This document shows positions 10,895-23,544 of a stretch of 64,000 bases of DNA, piece by piece; position 1 is the stretch's first letter; each line of letters starts with the position of its first letter. The position numbers were made by a program, and so were the translations under genes. Location of the stretch: contig JADNYV010000001.1 in assembly GCA_015501055.1 (NCBI GenBank), forward strand, positions 248,001 through 312,000. Reading direction: 5' to 3'. The notes below the pieces were generated by a model that saw nothing but the letters and a program-made list of their open reading frames with translations, searched no databases and was not told the DNA's origin. This DNA is from Mucidula mucida. Taxonomy: Eukaryota > Basidiomycota > Agaricomycetes > Agaricales > Physalacriaceae.

Positions 10895-12142
10895 CTAATC
10901 ATAACACTCAATATCACAGTGGCGCATCCTCAGCGCATTGTGGTAGTGCTCAAACTGCGGGTCCGAGAGGATATCGTCCCAGTCTCCGAACAAGCACACA
11001 CGCTCCAGGTAGGGCAGCGACGGGCCAAGGAGGAGCTTGAAATGCCTATCCAAATGCTCCCACATGATGTCGTCGTCAACGCCATATTCCGCGCGCATGT
11101 ATCCGACGGTGTGCACCGCCGTATGCTCATCCGAGAACTGTGGCGCTGCAGTGAAGAAGACGTGATAGTTGATGTCCTGCAGGTTGGGACACAGCTCGAG
11201 ACACTCCGTGACCTCGTCGCCCATGAGAAAACGCATATGCTTCCCAAACTCCACGACCTCGATGTTCTCCCCGTGCGCCTCCCACAGGTTTTGTAGGTCG
11301 CCGTGGTTCATAACACATCGACGACGACGTGCGAGAGAATGGGCATGGACAGGCGGCTGCAGAGCTGGTGCAGCATCATCCCGCCGACGCGTACAGCCGG
11401 AGCGTCTCCAGATGCGGGAGGGAGAGCGTGCTCGACTTGAGCATGATGGTGCTCATCCCCGACGCGCCCCCTACGAAGAGGTACTCGAGGTTGGGCGCGT
11501 TCTCGAGACACCTGCGAGCGAGTTGATACCGCCGGAGCGCTCCGCCTCGTTATTGTGCCACCACTCGAGGCGCTTCAAAGAGGGCAGGTTCACCGACTCG
11601 GCGTCGAACTCGAATGTTAACGTGCGCATGGCGTACTGGTATGTCGCGGCCGTATAAGGACCTCAAGACAGCTGCAGGCCTTGAGAATCTCCACCGGTGT
11701 CGACGGCTCGTCGGACCAGTGGTTCGTAACCGTGCTGTCGTACGGGAGCACTGCGCGTTTGACCTATTAGAACGCTAGTCAGGACATGAACTCACGGGGA
11801 GGTTGGAAACAGACATACCAATCGGCCATACTGATGGTGCTCATCCGAGCTAACAAGAGCATCCTTGAGCGCGTTCTGGCACGACCCTTGCGTGATCTTC
11901 AGGTCCTTGTAAAGCAGCTCCGTGGTCAAGTCGCGCCAAAGCCGACACACAAGCACCAAGGCGCGCTTGATCTTCAAGCTAAGCCCCACGGCAGAGTCGT
12001 CGCGCGCCGGGCAGTCGCAGAATGGGCTGTAGTTGGACGCATAGGCGTTATCGGGCATGTAGGTGACCCATGAGAATATCTCCAGCCAGAGCTCGTTGGG
12101 CAAATGGGGGCACATTATCGGTTGTGTGGATCCAGCGAGCAT
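10895..12142 (-). pseudogene. F-box protein with leucine-rich-repeat-like C-terminus, multiply frameshifted
   Basis: The start is ATG at 12140-12142. Within the first 60 residues lies an F-box with LPNELWLEIFSWV, then VCRLWRDLTTELLY, as expected for SCF ubiquitin ligase receptors of the Agaricomycete F-box expansions. An intron follows (donor GTATGT near 11818, acceptor near 11768). The C-terminal part, written in pieces, has LRR-like lines: PSLKRLEWWHN, NLEYLFVGG, LPHLETLRLY and LPYLERVCLFG. The last piece ends at the stop at 10895. Between about 11680 and 11300 the coherent protein jumps frame at least three times (near 11655, 11515 and 11390), with one more jump near 11315. This is more damage than in other genes here. 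F-box genes turn over fast in these fungi, so a true pseudogene is plausible, but error cannot be excluded. Confidence 0.6.
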
Positions 12143-12396
12143 TGTTCCAGGCTTTATAGCGCTTGTTTGCCTTTACGTGTTGCTGAGCGTTGCAAAGGAT
12201 TCGCGAGAATCCTTGTAGATTGTCGAGAGCCGGGCCTAGTGCCTCCGGCCTTTATATGTTTTTTCGGGGTGACAACGTTTCATAAAAAAAGCATATCCCT
12301 ATTTCTTCCTGCTCTCTTCCGCCCGCGGCTGCAGACGATTCCGCATTTCCCCGACGAACAGCCCAAGAACAGCCTGGACCAGGCGCGCTACATAGC

Positions 12397-15331
12397 TTAT
12401 GATTGTACAGACCCAAAACCCGCCTGGCAGTTTTGCTTGGCTAGACTCGCAGAACCACTACGCATGTAACAGACCGTCGCCGCAATGCACGCTTCGCTGC
12501 ATTCCTTTGTCTTCACCGAACCTTTACCTTGATAATGGTGGAAAGTCTGGCATTTTCACGATCAGAGTTTATCGCGTCTCCGACGGAAACAAATGCGCAC
12601 CGCAACCAGCGAGGGATCGGCATCCATCGCTATCATAATTTTCAAACGGCTTCAGCTTCAATTCAGGCGCGTTGTCGCGCCGGTCGGCTTACCTTCCGTA
12701 ACTAAATGCCACCAAGTGGCGTTCAAAGGATCATCGTCACCCCATTGAACGATAGACCCGCCGTACGCTTCGCGCGTGTTATATTCGTATCTGAGGAAAT
12801 GGTGATTAATTACCGTTCTATCTTTGTGTTTCGGGGCGAGAAACGTACGCGTAGATAGGCCCCACGTTGGTTTGATTGTCCAGAGCAGAAAAGGCGCTAA
12901 CGTCGGCTCGCCACCTGCCGAGCCGTTAGGAGGGCATTACTTGAGCCCGGAATGATCACCCACGTATGCGCATCGACAATGTCAAAAGTCTAGACGATCG
13001 TTGTATCATCGCAACGTTTTATGGGTGGAGAAAGACGCACGGAAGAATCAACTTCGTACATACGGAATCCCGAATTGAGATTCGTGATTGGGACAATGGA
13101 CGGTCCTATCCATGCAACAGTACCTGCGGTTTCCGCACTCATGTTAGTCCCATTGTTCGCGTAGAATATCTGATAACACCAGTCGTTCAAAAATTGACTC
13201 TCCCATAACAAGACTATTCACCGAAACTTGATCCTCATGAGTGTGGCCAAAGAATATATCTGCAAAATCGTGAGCTTCTCATTCAGTAAGAGGCAATACA
13301 TGCTTACTGGCGATAACGTGAGGTGTGAAGCGATCAACGCTGTCCAGAACAATCAAACAAAGGAAAGAAGACGGTAAAAGAATATTACATCTGATAGAAA
13401 AGGTCTGTCGGGTTCAAGAGCGGATTCGATCCATCCCAGCCCGAGAGAACATGGCCTACGATCCAGACTGGAAAAACTCTTGATAACCACGGCACGCCAC
13501 AAATAGAACGAACTTCCTTACCTCGGTCACCAGCATCTTCTGCGTCTTGAAGCTCATCCGTCAGAAACCTCAGCATGCCGCTTACGTCGGCATCTGATAG
13601 ATTCAGATAGTTGAAGTAGTTAGCTCTAGACGCGTCCTATCGTTAGGACAAATCATTTAGCAGAAGCCAACATACTTGTACCCTGTATAACGATGAGCTT
13701 CAGCCACACAATGATACGAGTGGCTTACAAAGATCGGTATTGAGAGTGATATTCTGAGGCCATCTTGGCGATTGACCATGTACGCAGAATAATGTGCTCT
13801 CGCGAGGTCTGCCGCCTCTCTGCCCAGCCAACCTTCGTATTCCCACAGAGCCGCCATGTGATTGTAGTTCCTACACAAGCGCCATTCAGACCAGACTATG
13901 TTTCCGTCAGTCAACTCACCAGCTAAACTGATCCGCAAGGCCCTGTCCAATGGCATGAGGCGCATCTTGAGCTCTAGAATTCAAACGTGGAGAGGCTGTA
14001 CGAGGGGTCTAATATTGGCTTACTGGTTATAACTGTCATGGTTTCCAAGTGCAGCGTAGACAGCTCCATTTCCCAGCATCGTTTTGAATAGTCCATACAA
14101 TGTGGTCTTGGGGATACTTTAATCTCATGAACCAAGTAAACCACGCAACATTACCTCCACCCATTTCGTGTAGTCCCTTGACAGTTCATGGTCTCTGTCA
14201 TGCGAAACGAGATCTCCGGTATAGAGACTGAATGCAAAACCGGTGTCTTGGGTTTCTGTCAAGACTGGAATAGCCTGAAGCGCAGCCATGCCCAGCGCCA
14301 GCGGAGAATCACTGTGAATTCAGTGAGTCATCTATTGCAGAATACATGAAAGCTACGCAGACCATTTGTAGTGACCATAACGAGGTGCGGGGTCAAGTGT
14401 TACATCAGGACTGTACTTGTTGACATTATTAGCACGACAGCAGAGATCAGAAGTGCAATTCGCTTCGGAACCAGTCGAGTATCCTGAAGAGGCATAAACA
14501 CAGTATGAATGTACGACGATGCGAGACGTACTGGGATCGAGATGGAATCAGAAAAATGCAAAACCTTCAAACGCTTCCCGCTAGGTTGCTTAGGCGCGGG
14601 TAGTGGGTTCGGCTTCTCCTTTGCGAACCAGCCTGTCAGATTCAGTGGAGTCGTCGGCGGAAGATGACAGAGGTTCAAGAAGTTTGACATATCATCTATG
14701 GAAAGCCATCAGAACTTAAAAGTAGCCTCGGCAACAAAGACGACGAACTTGACCATCATATCCACCCACATCAGCATTAGCGATGACTTGAGTGATCACA
14801 GAACCAAGCGCGAGGATGCTGTAATCTCTGCTGCACGTGCCCGAGAATTCGAAGGCTTCGCAGAGCTCAACTGCCAGCGCGGGCCCCTCTTCGGGAGCAG
14901 CGAGCGCGAGGAATTTGGCCACTTCGAGACCAGCCTGACATCTCGCGCAGTCGTTGTCGCCAAAGATGGGATTAGCAGCAATCGACTGGATTGTGCGAAC
15001 GCCTGTGCATGAAGACGGCCCGGTGACGCGACAGGAGGCAGGGGGTGGGGATCAACAGTGTTGTTCACCGGGATGGTATCTGGGCTCGTCAAGTTCAAAG
15101 GGTATATTTATGCTGCGCTGCGTTCAGTCAGAGTTCCAGCTTGGGCGTTGCACCTACAGAAACGGGATCCGAAATCTTTGGCTGGACTTGGGCCGCGGTT
15201 GCGGTGGGGTCATTGTAGTACTCGGAGAACACAGACGTGGGGAAGGCTCCTTGGGCAGTATAGGGGGACGTGGTAACAAGACCCCGCGTACCCGCCGAGA
15301 AAATCGTCAGAAAGATGAATTGCGAGCGCAT
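12397..15331 (-). CDS. Secreted acid sphingomyelinase-like phosphodiesterase
   Basis: This hydrolyses sphingomyelin-type phosphodiester bonds and belongs to the ASMase family of metallophosphoesterases. It has a signal-peptide start at 15331 (MRSQFIFLTIF), then a Thr/Pro-rich stretch. A saposin-B-like Cys-rich domain follows (about 14960-14690, with CARC, LCEAF and GTCSRDY), then a Pro-rich linker. The metal site is a D.HLDP-type motif (about 14540, split by an intron), YTGDLVSHD (about 14210), LGNHDSYN (about 14050), and GHTHED (about 13240). Near the end come TNLNSGFRMYEVD and the C-terminal Cys-rich tail, with its stop at 12397-12399. There are about twelve exons with 50-60 bp introns. One base seems missing in the first metal motif (GATTCCATC, near 14533), and one frame slip lies near 15105. 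Otherwise every diagnostic motif is present. Confidence 0.85.
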
Positions 15332-16220
15332 CGTAGCTGAAGGAGGACCGCTAAGCAGACAAGGCCGCTGTTAAAGAGGCAGAGCAGGCTTCTCTGTCCA
15401 TGCCGTTAGCCGTTTCGGGCAGGAACCGACGCCAGCCACGTTCGTCCAACCAGACATCCCTAACGCGTTCGTACGAACGTGATCACCGCGCTAACTGAAA
15501 TTGTAATACCACATCTTGATTTTCTGAGGGAGAACGGCGCTTGCTCAAATGTCCAACGTCCAACGAGCGTGCTTACGATAAGTACATCCGTCGCTCTTTG
15601 GTAGAATCAGGATGGTGAAATATAAGGAACAGAGTGTGACAGCAATGCCGTGACTGACGTCATTGACGACGCATCTTCTTCTATTCCGCGAACTCGAACT
15701 TGCAACGCGCCGGCATGTTGCGTTGTATGGCGGTGAGGCGCGTAGTTAAAGGAGAGCGTCTTGAAGTCTCGTTGGTATTATTTACTTGCAAGCAGGGACT
15801 TCCTACATGCTCCTAAGCTACGTTACTCCAAAGGCATTGAATGCGGGCTCCGCTTTGACATCCAACGCCACCAGTGTGAGTGAGTAGATACAGCTGATGG
15901 AATAGCTGCTACAGGTGACGGCGGATACAGTATGGAATCCGGATACTCAAATACAGAGCCATCATTTTATACGCTCCACCTGGATCAATTTCCCGGAAAC
16001 TGGCCGTGCACAAAAGCGGCGCAGGGGTCAGCTGTTCCTAGAACCACAGTCGCAACGAACTCCCATCATTCGTGGCGTTGCCGGTGATCCGATCTTCGCC
16101 TCCTTGTCTTGTGCACACTATTGATGCTCATGTTTTAATCAACGGGAAAGCTGTTCTTATGGAAAGTGCTACATTTCGCAGGCAGGATACATACACATGT
16201 ACGGGTAACCCAGTGCATTG
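15332..16220. other. Intergenic, upstream of the sphingomyelinase gene
   Basis: About 890 bp carries only short random open frames and no recognisable gene or repeat. It should include the sphingomyelinase promoter, which reads leftward from about 15.33 kb. Confidence 0.4.
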
Positions 16221-16944
16221 TCACAGCTGCAGGGAGGTGTCGTCGCGCGTGATAAGCCAGTGGAGACCGAGTATGAACCACATGAGGTGAAACATACATA
16301 ATAGTGCGCAGGCAATAGAGGCTCTAGATGAAAACGGTCTTGAGCAGAAAATGGCCACGCGCCGCAAGGGTACGGTTTCCTCTAATTCAGTATGGGGGTC
16401 AAGTAAGTTGTAAAGTGCAAGTAAAGTACAGGGAACCATCATTAGTGTAGGGAGGTCGATCGAATGTGGCGTATAGATACAAACTGGGAGGTTGGGATAA
16501 ATAGCTGTATGATGAGCAATGATGAGGAGGATAACGAGGGTACAGCATTGCGATAACAACAGGCAGGATATGTCTGTAGGCATATTGATACACGAGAAAA
16601 AGAATGAGGAAAACAGTACTCACCATGCGAAAGCGACAAGCCAATGCACAACAAAGGTTGAAACGCTGTTGAAGCTATGTTCAAGAAAGTTGATGCGACG
16701 ATGTAGACGAGGCGGTGGATGATGATGATGACGTGGAAGACATTGATGGGGAAGACGAATGCTGCCTCGACGCCCGCGCCCTTTCCTCCGTCTCCCTATC
16801 CACCCGTTTCGCCTCTTCCTCCACAATTCGTCTCGACTCTGTCCAAAGCCGAAGGGTCCAAGCATGTAACGAACGCGCATAGAGCACAAAAGGGTCCTTT
16901 TCGTCGCCGGCATTGGCGCCTGTGGACGGGTTGGAGGAAAACAT
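16221..16944 (-). CDS. Uncharacterised membrane protein gene, structure unresolved
   Basis: I do not recognise the family. From ATG at 16944 a frame of 87 codons encodes a soluble helical part (MFSSNPSTG, then a Trp-rich helix LHAWTLRLWTESRRIVEEEAKR) and a Ser-rich end with its stop at 16681. A second frame, one base off, starts to make sense at about 16765 and runs through three hydrophobic segments: VFHVIIIIHRLVYIVAS (about 16750-16690), the CIGLSLSHDISCLLL region across an intron (donor GTGAGT near 16623, acceptor near 16573), and the MFHLMWFILGLHWLI segment to the stop at 16221. The simplest reading is one gene with a one-base loss near 16770, encoding a soluble helix followed by about four membrane spans. 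Two overlapping genes are less likely. Confidence 0.4.
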
Positions 16945-17790
16945 GCTGATCTTTGGTTTGGGACCGAGAGAAATTATAGTGAACGAGTAGACACGGGCCC
17001 AGTGGTGGATCAATGCGCTTTATGTATAGCCGACAACTCATCTCCCGGATCATAGGGCCGTCGAAACCCTTCTTGGCTGCTCCACGCTTGCCCACAAATC
17101 TTTGCCAGACATTTCCCATCTCGGCGTTCCCGTGGAGTCAAAAAAAAAAAGACATTTCTTTTCTCCCGCTCCTTCGACTGCGCCAAAAAGGACGAAAAAG
17201 ACGCCATTTACGGCCGACTCAACGACACAAATGGAATCTAGTCGCCGCTTATCGTGGAGTGGCTCCAAGCTGATACATTGATTTCCTACCGATAGCCTCC
17301 ATGAAAACGGGAGCAAGCTGAAGGGTTCCTCGGAGGCCTATGGCGTGCTCCCTGAGCATTTTCGGAGGCGGAGGGTGGCGGAGGTAGTAGACTGAGCCAC
17401 ATGTGTTGGCGATCTTATTAGGCGGTGCTGCCTAATTGGCTGCCTGATGTCATTGGTCAGCTGCCTCAGGCATGGCCCAGACTCATCGAAAAGGCCTGCT
17501 AACCAGACGAATGCGAGGGAATAAAACTATCCGAAAGGCCTCAACTCCGAATGAATTCCCCAGGGTGTCATGGCATTTTCCGCCCACATGCGTATCTATC
17601 TGTATTCCAGGTTTTCTTGCCTGCTATCAGCTGGTCATCTCCGAGAAAAAACTCATCCCGACCCAACCCAACGATTCGTCATAAGCACATCAAGATACAA
17701 TTAAAATGTCAATGTTCGATACCAAAACAAATCAGTCCAGCAACAGTAAAATCAGTACAACATTTCGCAAGTCATCTAGAGGCGAGTACG
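16945..17790. other. Intergenic
   Basis: About 850 bp between two minus-strand genes. It has a poly-A run near 17141-17152 and no gene that I can support. Confidence 0.4.
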
Positions 17791-20700
17791 TCAACGATGT
17801 CCTTGTGTTGGTGGCGTTCTTTGGAGCATAACATCGTCCGTCGCTGTCACATCCAGGGTAACCTGCAGATCGTGGTATTTCTGCAGGTCCACAGCCTCGG
17901 AGCGCGCCACCCCAGCTGAATCATGGGGCAGCCAAATAATAGGCGGAGGTGCAACGAGTTCTGGTGCATACAAAATCCCTGCCATATCTTCCGCATGATC
18001 AGTAAATGGAAGTGGCGGAAGATGCGGTGGAGCATCAGGGTGTGTCCTAGCAGCACGCTCCGTCGCTGTGAGGTCATCCAACGTCTCCGTTTCTACAGGA
18101 AAACACTAGATCAGAACATATTCTCACCAACTCTAAATTCTTGAGCACTCACGCAATGGAACCGGTCCCCGATTATGTGACGACGAAGGCATTACAGCCA
18201 GGGTAAGGCTCATCATCTCCAGCACGGATGCCATCGAGCCTCGCGTTCTACCAACGCGGCCACTCGATATATCGCTCTCATCGTCCTCATCAACGGGAAC
18301 ACGCCGTTTCGCCGTATCCGTAAACGTCGCTAAAGAGTCGCGCGTAATCGCACTGAGAGAACTCCGCCCAGGTTGTCGCGTTTTCCAAGACGTGTAAATT
18401 TCCACAAATATGATAACGCCCACGCCTGTTCCGGCCAAGACGCCGCCCTCAATCCAGATCTCATTTGCGAGAAATATGAGGCCGAGGAGAATGGGCTGGA
18501 AGGCGACGAGGGTACCGAACCGGCGGAGAAGCCAAATCTGTAATAGACCTCCGGTTTGAGAATGCGTGCGCCCGTAAACGTAGCCGACAAGGAACCGGTG
18601 AGCTGCCAATGCGATTAATGAGCTATCACCTCGCCGCGAACGTGAAGCTTACCTATTAATGTTAAAAACAGCAACAAGACGACGGCAGGCCCGATGAGGG
18701 GGAAGATTAGGGAGAACGTTGACGCGAATACGATAGCCAGTACGCAAGCGCCTGTCGCGAAAGAAGGATCGTACGTCCGTGGATACAACGCTGTCAGAAT
18801 GGTGAAGGCATTATTATCCAACTCTCAATCTCCAAACATGTCACGTACCTCGGAATCGTTGACGAGGCGTGATGGCTTGCTTTTCAGCGCGAATAACACG
18901 CCATAGACGGCGCGGTTGGAGCAACAGAAGACCCGGGATGATGATAGCAACTTGCATAATGATGCTAAGTGCCAACACCATCATGTAAATAGATCCTTTC
19001 GCGACGGAGGAAGCTTCATTTGTGCCCGTGCTGAACGCTCGTATCGCGAAAAGCAGAGCTCCGATAGCCAGGATGCATATAACACTGGTTGCGGCTAAAA
19101 TGAAGAAGAGCAGCTTGAAAACCAATAGCTGGCCACCCGATATAGAAATTGAGCCCCGAACGTTGGCGATCCCTAAGTGAGACAAGTTAGATGAAGGCCT
19201 GAAATGAAATTATCGGGAGCGTACAGCGCACGACTGCAAGCCCGAGACAGATGAAAACGGTCGCCGCTACTGCAGGGACGAATACACTGGCAATCCCAGA
19301 CGCGAGGTCGCCTGCGTCTCGGATAGGTTGCAAGAAGGGTAAGTAGTGAGCAAAGTCTGGGGCATTCGAGAGGGCCAATCCTGAGGCGGCGGTCACTACA
19401 CGGGAAAGGCGTCAAGCGAAATGAAGAGAAAGAGACTGTTACATACATCCACACCCTAGGAAGAAAACGATGATTGCTATCGAAGCCCACATCACACCCG
19501 TGTCAAGAAATGTGCGTTCATGTTGCAAAACGTCCCAACGAATATCTTCCTTTGCCCTTCCTTCGATTAGTTGTACCCCTGGAAGGTGGTATAGACCTCT
19601 CCCAACCATGAGCCACCCTTTGATTCTAGCGCCGTCTGCAATATCGTTGTAACTTATCCGCTGTGCATCCGCAATTTCTGCGTTAATCGCCTTCAGTCGG
19701 GTCCTCCACAACGTTATATCGGCGTAGACATCGCCAAGATATTCGTAGTTGATCCCATCCTGCGGCCGAACGAAAGGCTGAGCGGGTTGCAATCGAAGAT
19801 GAGGAGGGGGGACGGTATCCTTTTCACTGTCAGCACCTTTGCCCCTGAAGGGAAACGTCTCTCGCCGGGCGGTCGACATGGGTGTTATGTCGGCTTTCGG
19901 TCGTCTTTTGAAAGACGACGGACCCGCGGCCGGGTTCGTATTGAAGTCCGTCTCATACTCGCCCGACTCGTCTTTCACGTCTACCCAATCCTCCTCATCC
20001 ACTGCTTCTAATTCATCAGCTTCCGGATTATGATTCGGTCCAAATTTTCTTGGGTCCGGGATGGGCGACAGTTGATCTCGCGACGAGAGACCAAGTTCAC
20101 CAGTGTTGTCCACTCGAAGATAACTTCCTAGACGATAAGGATCCACGGAAGAAGAGCGGCGATTAACCTCTTGGAATCGGCTACCGATGATTCGCGAGTT
20201 GAAGGAGTCAGAAAATGACTGCTGGTTTTCCGCCGAGTCAGCGAATCGGCCACCGCTGAGACCGTGTACGCCACGAAGTTTGTAGTACTGAGAGGGTGCA
20301 ACGAATGATGTCGGGGCCAACGATGAGGCTGCAAGTGCTGGATTAGAGCGTCTGCGGCGTCGCTATAAGTATCTGTATGAGCCACTGCTCGTCATATCCG
20401 TCGACAACTCACCGAATTACGCAAGGGAAGCGGTCGACTTATGTGAGGCTTGTTGGGATCCTGCGAGCTCGGTGGTTCCCAATCCGCAAGTGAAGGATCG
20501 GGAGTCGTCAATCGAAACGAACTGATATAGCGTGTCTCAGCTATTTCCAAATTCTCCAGGATTTGATCCCGCTCATCGATCAACAGTGCAATAAGCTCCG
20601 TGTCGCTGTCAAGGCTATTCAGCAGAAAGCGGAAACACAAAAGCAGAAGTCGCCTACGAGATAGAAAACAGACTTTCCACGTCGATTTCGATTGCATCGT

Positions 20701-22092
20701 CGTTGAGTGGCTGGTCCTCGTCACTCCTAGCGCGTCGAGGGGTACTAGCGCTCCTGCTTCCACTACCGTGTCTCCTTCCGGAACGATTCAAGGAAGAACT
20801 AAGTCCAGCAGTCACGAGAAAGTCCTTCACTCGTTTTTCGCCCCATCCGACAAACCCTGGCGCATCGGTCGCACTCAGCCAAGCCATATCGCGACCCCCA
20901 CAGCGCGTCTGGATCCACCGCTTGCGATAATCCACGACTTTGTTGAACTCTTTGATGATCTTCCCCAGAGCTGGGAAAAGAGCCAAAACCAAGGCAAGGA
21001 TAGTGAGTATGATTATACGCGCGCGAAATTTTGCGTATCGGTCGCGTCTGCGCGTTTCTGGATGGTGGCCAAGTTGGACGTGTCTATATCTCCGCTTTCC
21101 AACAATCTCAGGAGACGGGAGAGACTAAGGTCCTGAAGCGTGTTGAATCCACCGCCAAACGTCGAACTGCTCGGGAGATCGGCGTTACACGGCGTCGATA
21201 CTAAATAAAGCGGCAACGCGCCTGCGAGGCCTAAAATGGCCCAGCCCATACATATGAGGAAGCTAATCCAGATAGCGCGTTGTGCAATCTGTTCATCCGC
21301 TGGGAAGAGAGCAGCATCTGTTCGCATAGATCGCCCCGCGTCGGAAACATCAGAGGGCATATCTGGGACAAGGGGAGCGTGTGGGAAGAGGAACGCCCAG
21401 AACGAATTGCTGAGTGGCTTTGGTCGCAAACTGCGGTTTCCCGTAAGTGCTGGTGATGTTAACATGAACAACGTACGCACTCTGGATGAACAAACCACTC
21501 TCGTAGACCGTACACTTGGCGGAAGCGTGGCCGTAAGATTGCGAATATGAGCTGATCGAAATTGAGAAGGAAGACGAGCGACGTGATGTTAATTGCGCAC
21601 CCATATCAGAAGCCCAATAGCGCTTGGAACGACAAGCGAAGCTAACAGCCCATCTGAAGCAGCGTCCAAGCCTCCCCCAACACACACGGGGTTCACGTTT
21701 GCTGACGAAATCCCCACAGTAGGCGATGCAGTAATAGAAAGTGCTGTTCCGGACCCGGTTCGCGTGCTAGTGGTAAAGGTGCTGGTGACTATGGTGTCGA
21801 TATAAGAGGTGAACGTAGTGGACGAGTCTGAGAGCGTTGTGACAGGAACAGACGTGGTGAATGTTGTTGTACCTGCGCCACCACCCAGCGCAGATGTCGC
21901 GGTGTCAGACGAGCCATTTGATGACGGAGATGCAGATGATTGGGTATCAGAGGTGAGCGATGGTGTAATTGAGGTATCCGAGGTGGGTTCAGGTCCGGTG
22001 GGTATGAAGGTGGTTGTCGACCCGTCGCTGGTAACCGTTGACCACCAAAGTTCCGCGGTATCGTGGGGATTTCGAGGGGCAATACTAGCCAT
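17791..22092 (-). CDS. CSC1/OSCA-like (DUF221) cation channel
   Basis: This is a large multi-pass membrane protein of the CSC1/RSN1/PHM7 family, osmo- or mechanosensitive cation channels or lipid scramblases. The start is ATG at 22092. A Ser/Thr-rich extracellular N-terminus precedes the first membrane helix (SLVVPSAIGLLIW) and, after an intron, the family block AILRPRFRQVYGLREWFVHP (about 21555-21485). Further helices follow at about 21290-21200 and 21000. A cytosolic domain comes next, with a long disordered acidic insertion (about 20300-19850) and the block KGWLMVGRGLYHLPGVQLIEG. A dense group of helices lies between about 19490 and 18390. The cytosolic C-tail ends at 17791. The very long Ser-rich N-terminus and the large loop insertion are unusual, so I call the superfamily firmly but not the transported ion. 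Most exons are open and joined by short introns. Confidence 0.8.
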
Positions 22093-22606
22093 AATAATAC
22101 TAAAGGGAATATAAAAAAGTCGTATAGAGCCTTGAACGTGAGGTCATGAAGCGTTACAGTCGTGGCGGAAAAGTTGCCTAGAAAAGTTTGGATAGATCGT
22201 GGTTGGCCACAACAAGGACAAATTGTGATCGCGCTAGCTCTTCTAGCTTGATCCTTGACTACCGGCCGCGCTCTACTGTTCGCTCAAGTCTCTCGCACAA
22301 ATGGACAGGAAAGTATGAGAAGCACCACAAAAATCCATTCTCATTCGGTTACACTTGCTAATATGTCATGTCATGGTGGAGTTTTGACTTACATCCGTGG
22401 ACCTTGATTGCTTCCAATCCGTCGTCATGGAAAGTTCGTGCTTTTTTATTTCAAGTGCGTGTTATTGTCCAATGATTATAAGTAGAGGTGATACAGTGGA
22501 TGAATGAAATGACAGTCAGCCTCAGTCTTTTGAGGTGGACGCTGAGGGAGTTCACGTTATTAATTTCATGCAGAATCTAAACCAACACGCGTACCTGGTG
22601 GTGTGG
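22093..22606. other. Intergenic (CSC1-like promoter)
   Basis: About 510 bp of non-coding sequence upstream of the CSC1-like start. No gene seen. Confidence 0.4.
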
Positions 22607-22828
22607 CTAGGAGTCGGCCTGCTTGGGTTCTGCAAGGACCCCATCCTTCAACACCCATCTAGCGGATGGCTTCGTCCATGGCGCAGATGACCGGTCAACA
22701 GGGGACGGTACTTCATCTCGTGACGGGTTTCTCTTTTTTGGGCGCAGGCACACCGCGAAGGGCGTCTGAGATGTTGACTTTCCTTCATCGCCTTCTAGGA
22801 CTTTGTCTTTGCTCGGTATGCAGCCCAT
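22607..22828 (-). CDS. Small protein with N-myristoylation/palmitoylation signature (MGCIPSK)
   Basis: The 73-codon frame starts MGCIPSK. Gly2 with Ser6 and Lys7 fits the N-myristoyltransferase consensus, and Cys3 is a classic palmitoylation site, so the product should sit on the cytosolic face of a membrane. The rest is hydrophilic, with KKRNPSRDE and no domain I know. Support for a real gene: the ATG has a good context (GCGATGG), and immediately upstream lies a textbook 48-nt intron, donor GTGAGT at 22881 and acceptor CAG at 22834, with a GCTAAC branch site. The first exon is therefore probably 5' UTR. The coding region itself has no intron and ends TAG. The function is unknown. Confidence 0.55.
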   Translation of the reverse strand: MGCIPSKDKVLEGDEGKSTSQTPFAVCLRPKKRNPSRDEVPSPVDRSSAPWTKPSARWVLKDGVLAEPKQADS

Positions 22829-22833
22829 CGCGT

Positions 22834-22881
22834 CTGTCTTTCGTTAGCTCAAATTGAAAACGGTGTACACAAGCGACTCAC
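22834..22881 (-). other. Likely 5' UTR intron of the MGCIPSK gene
   Basis: On the minus strand it runs from GTGAGT (22881 downward) to ACAG (22834), with the branch-like GAGCTAAC 12 bases before the acceptor. The next exon reads ACGCG and then the ATG. Confidence 0.5.
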
Positions 22882-23544
22882 GTAGGGGATGAGGAAGGTG
22901 GGGCAAAATGGCGAAGTACTACATCAATCGGCTATGATTTATACTCCAACGTACACGATTGGTTACTGGGTATTTAACCTGCGTTGTGAGGCCAGCTGAT
23001 GATCTGGAAGGTACAAGTTCACTTGACTTTCAGATCGCGCTAGAGTGAGAAATTCCAGTGGAGCCGTACATTTTACCGTTGTATCGTACCCGATGTAGCA
23101 GTGTTCCAGTTGATTGGTCCATCATGCATCATGATTGAGTTCATATTATTGGTGTAACCAGGTTATGTCAGGTTTGAAAGCACTGTATTCCCTTCCATCT
23201 CAAATTCAAGGCTCCCTTGAAGTTGTATAGGGCAAGCGTAGGGTAGTGTTCTTTAACGCGGGCTATCATTGTTATCCATGCTTAAGACTAACGGAGCGCG
23301 ATCCGGCGGGACCCGGCAATGTGGCAATCAGTTCTTCGTCTGATGCTTTTTGAAAATAGTAACTCGTTTCGAAGACACTCTAGTAAATATCAGAAATCAG
23401 TGGTACTTCGTCCAAAAGGAAAGCTAGAGCGTTGATTTCCTTATTTGGTTCAGAAGGGGAGGCAGTCCCCGAAAAGTAAACCTCCACGTGAACAACTTGG
23501 CCTGGCACGTAACGAACTGTCTGTGAGCGGCGCCTATCTCGAAT
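22882..23544. other. Intergenic, divergent promoters
   Basis: This is the shared upstream region of the MGCIPSK gene (leftward) and SLY1 (rightward). No coding signal recognised. Confidence 0.4.
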
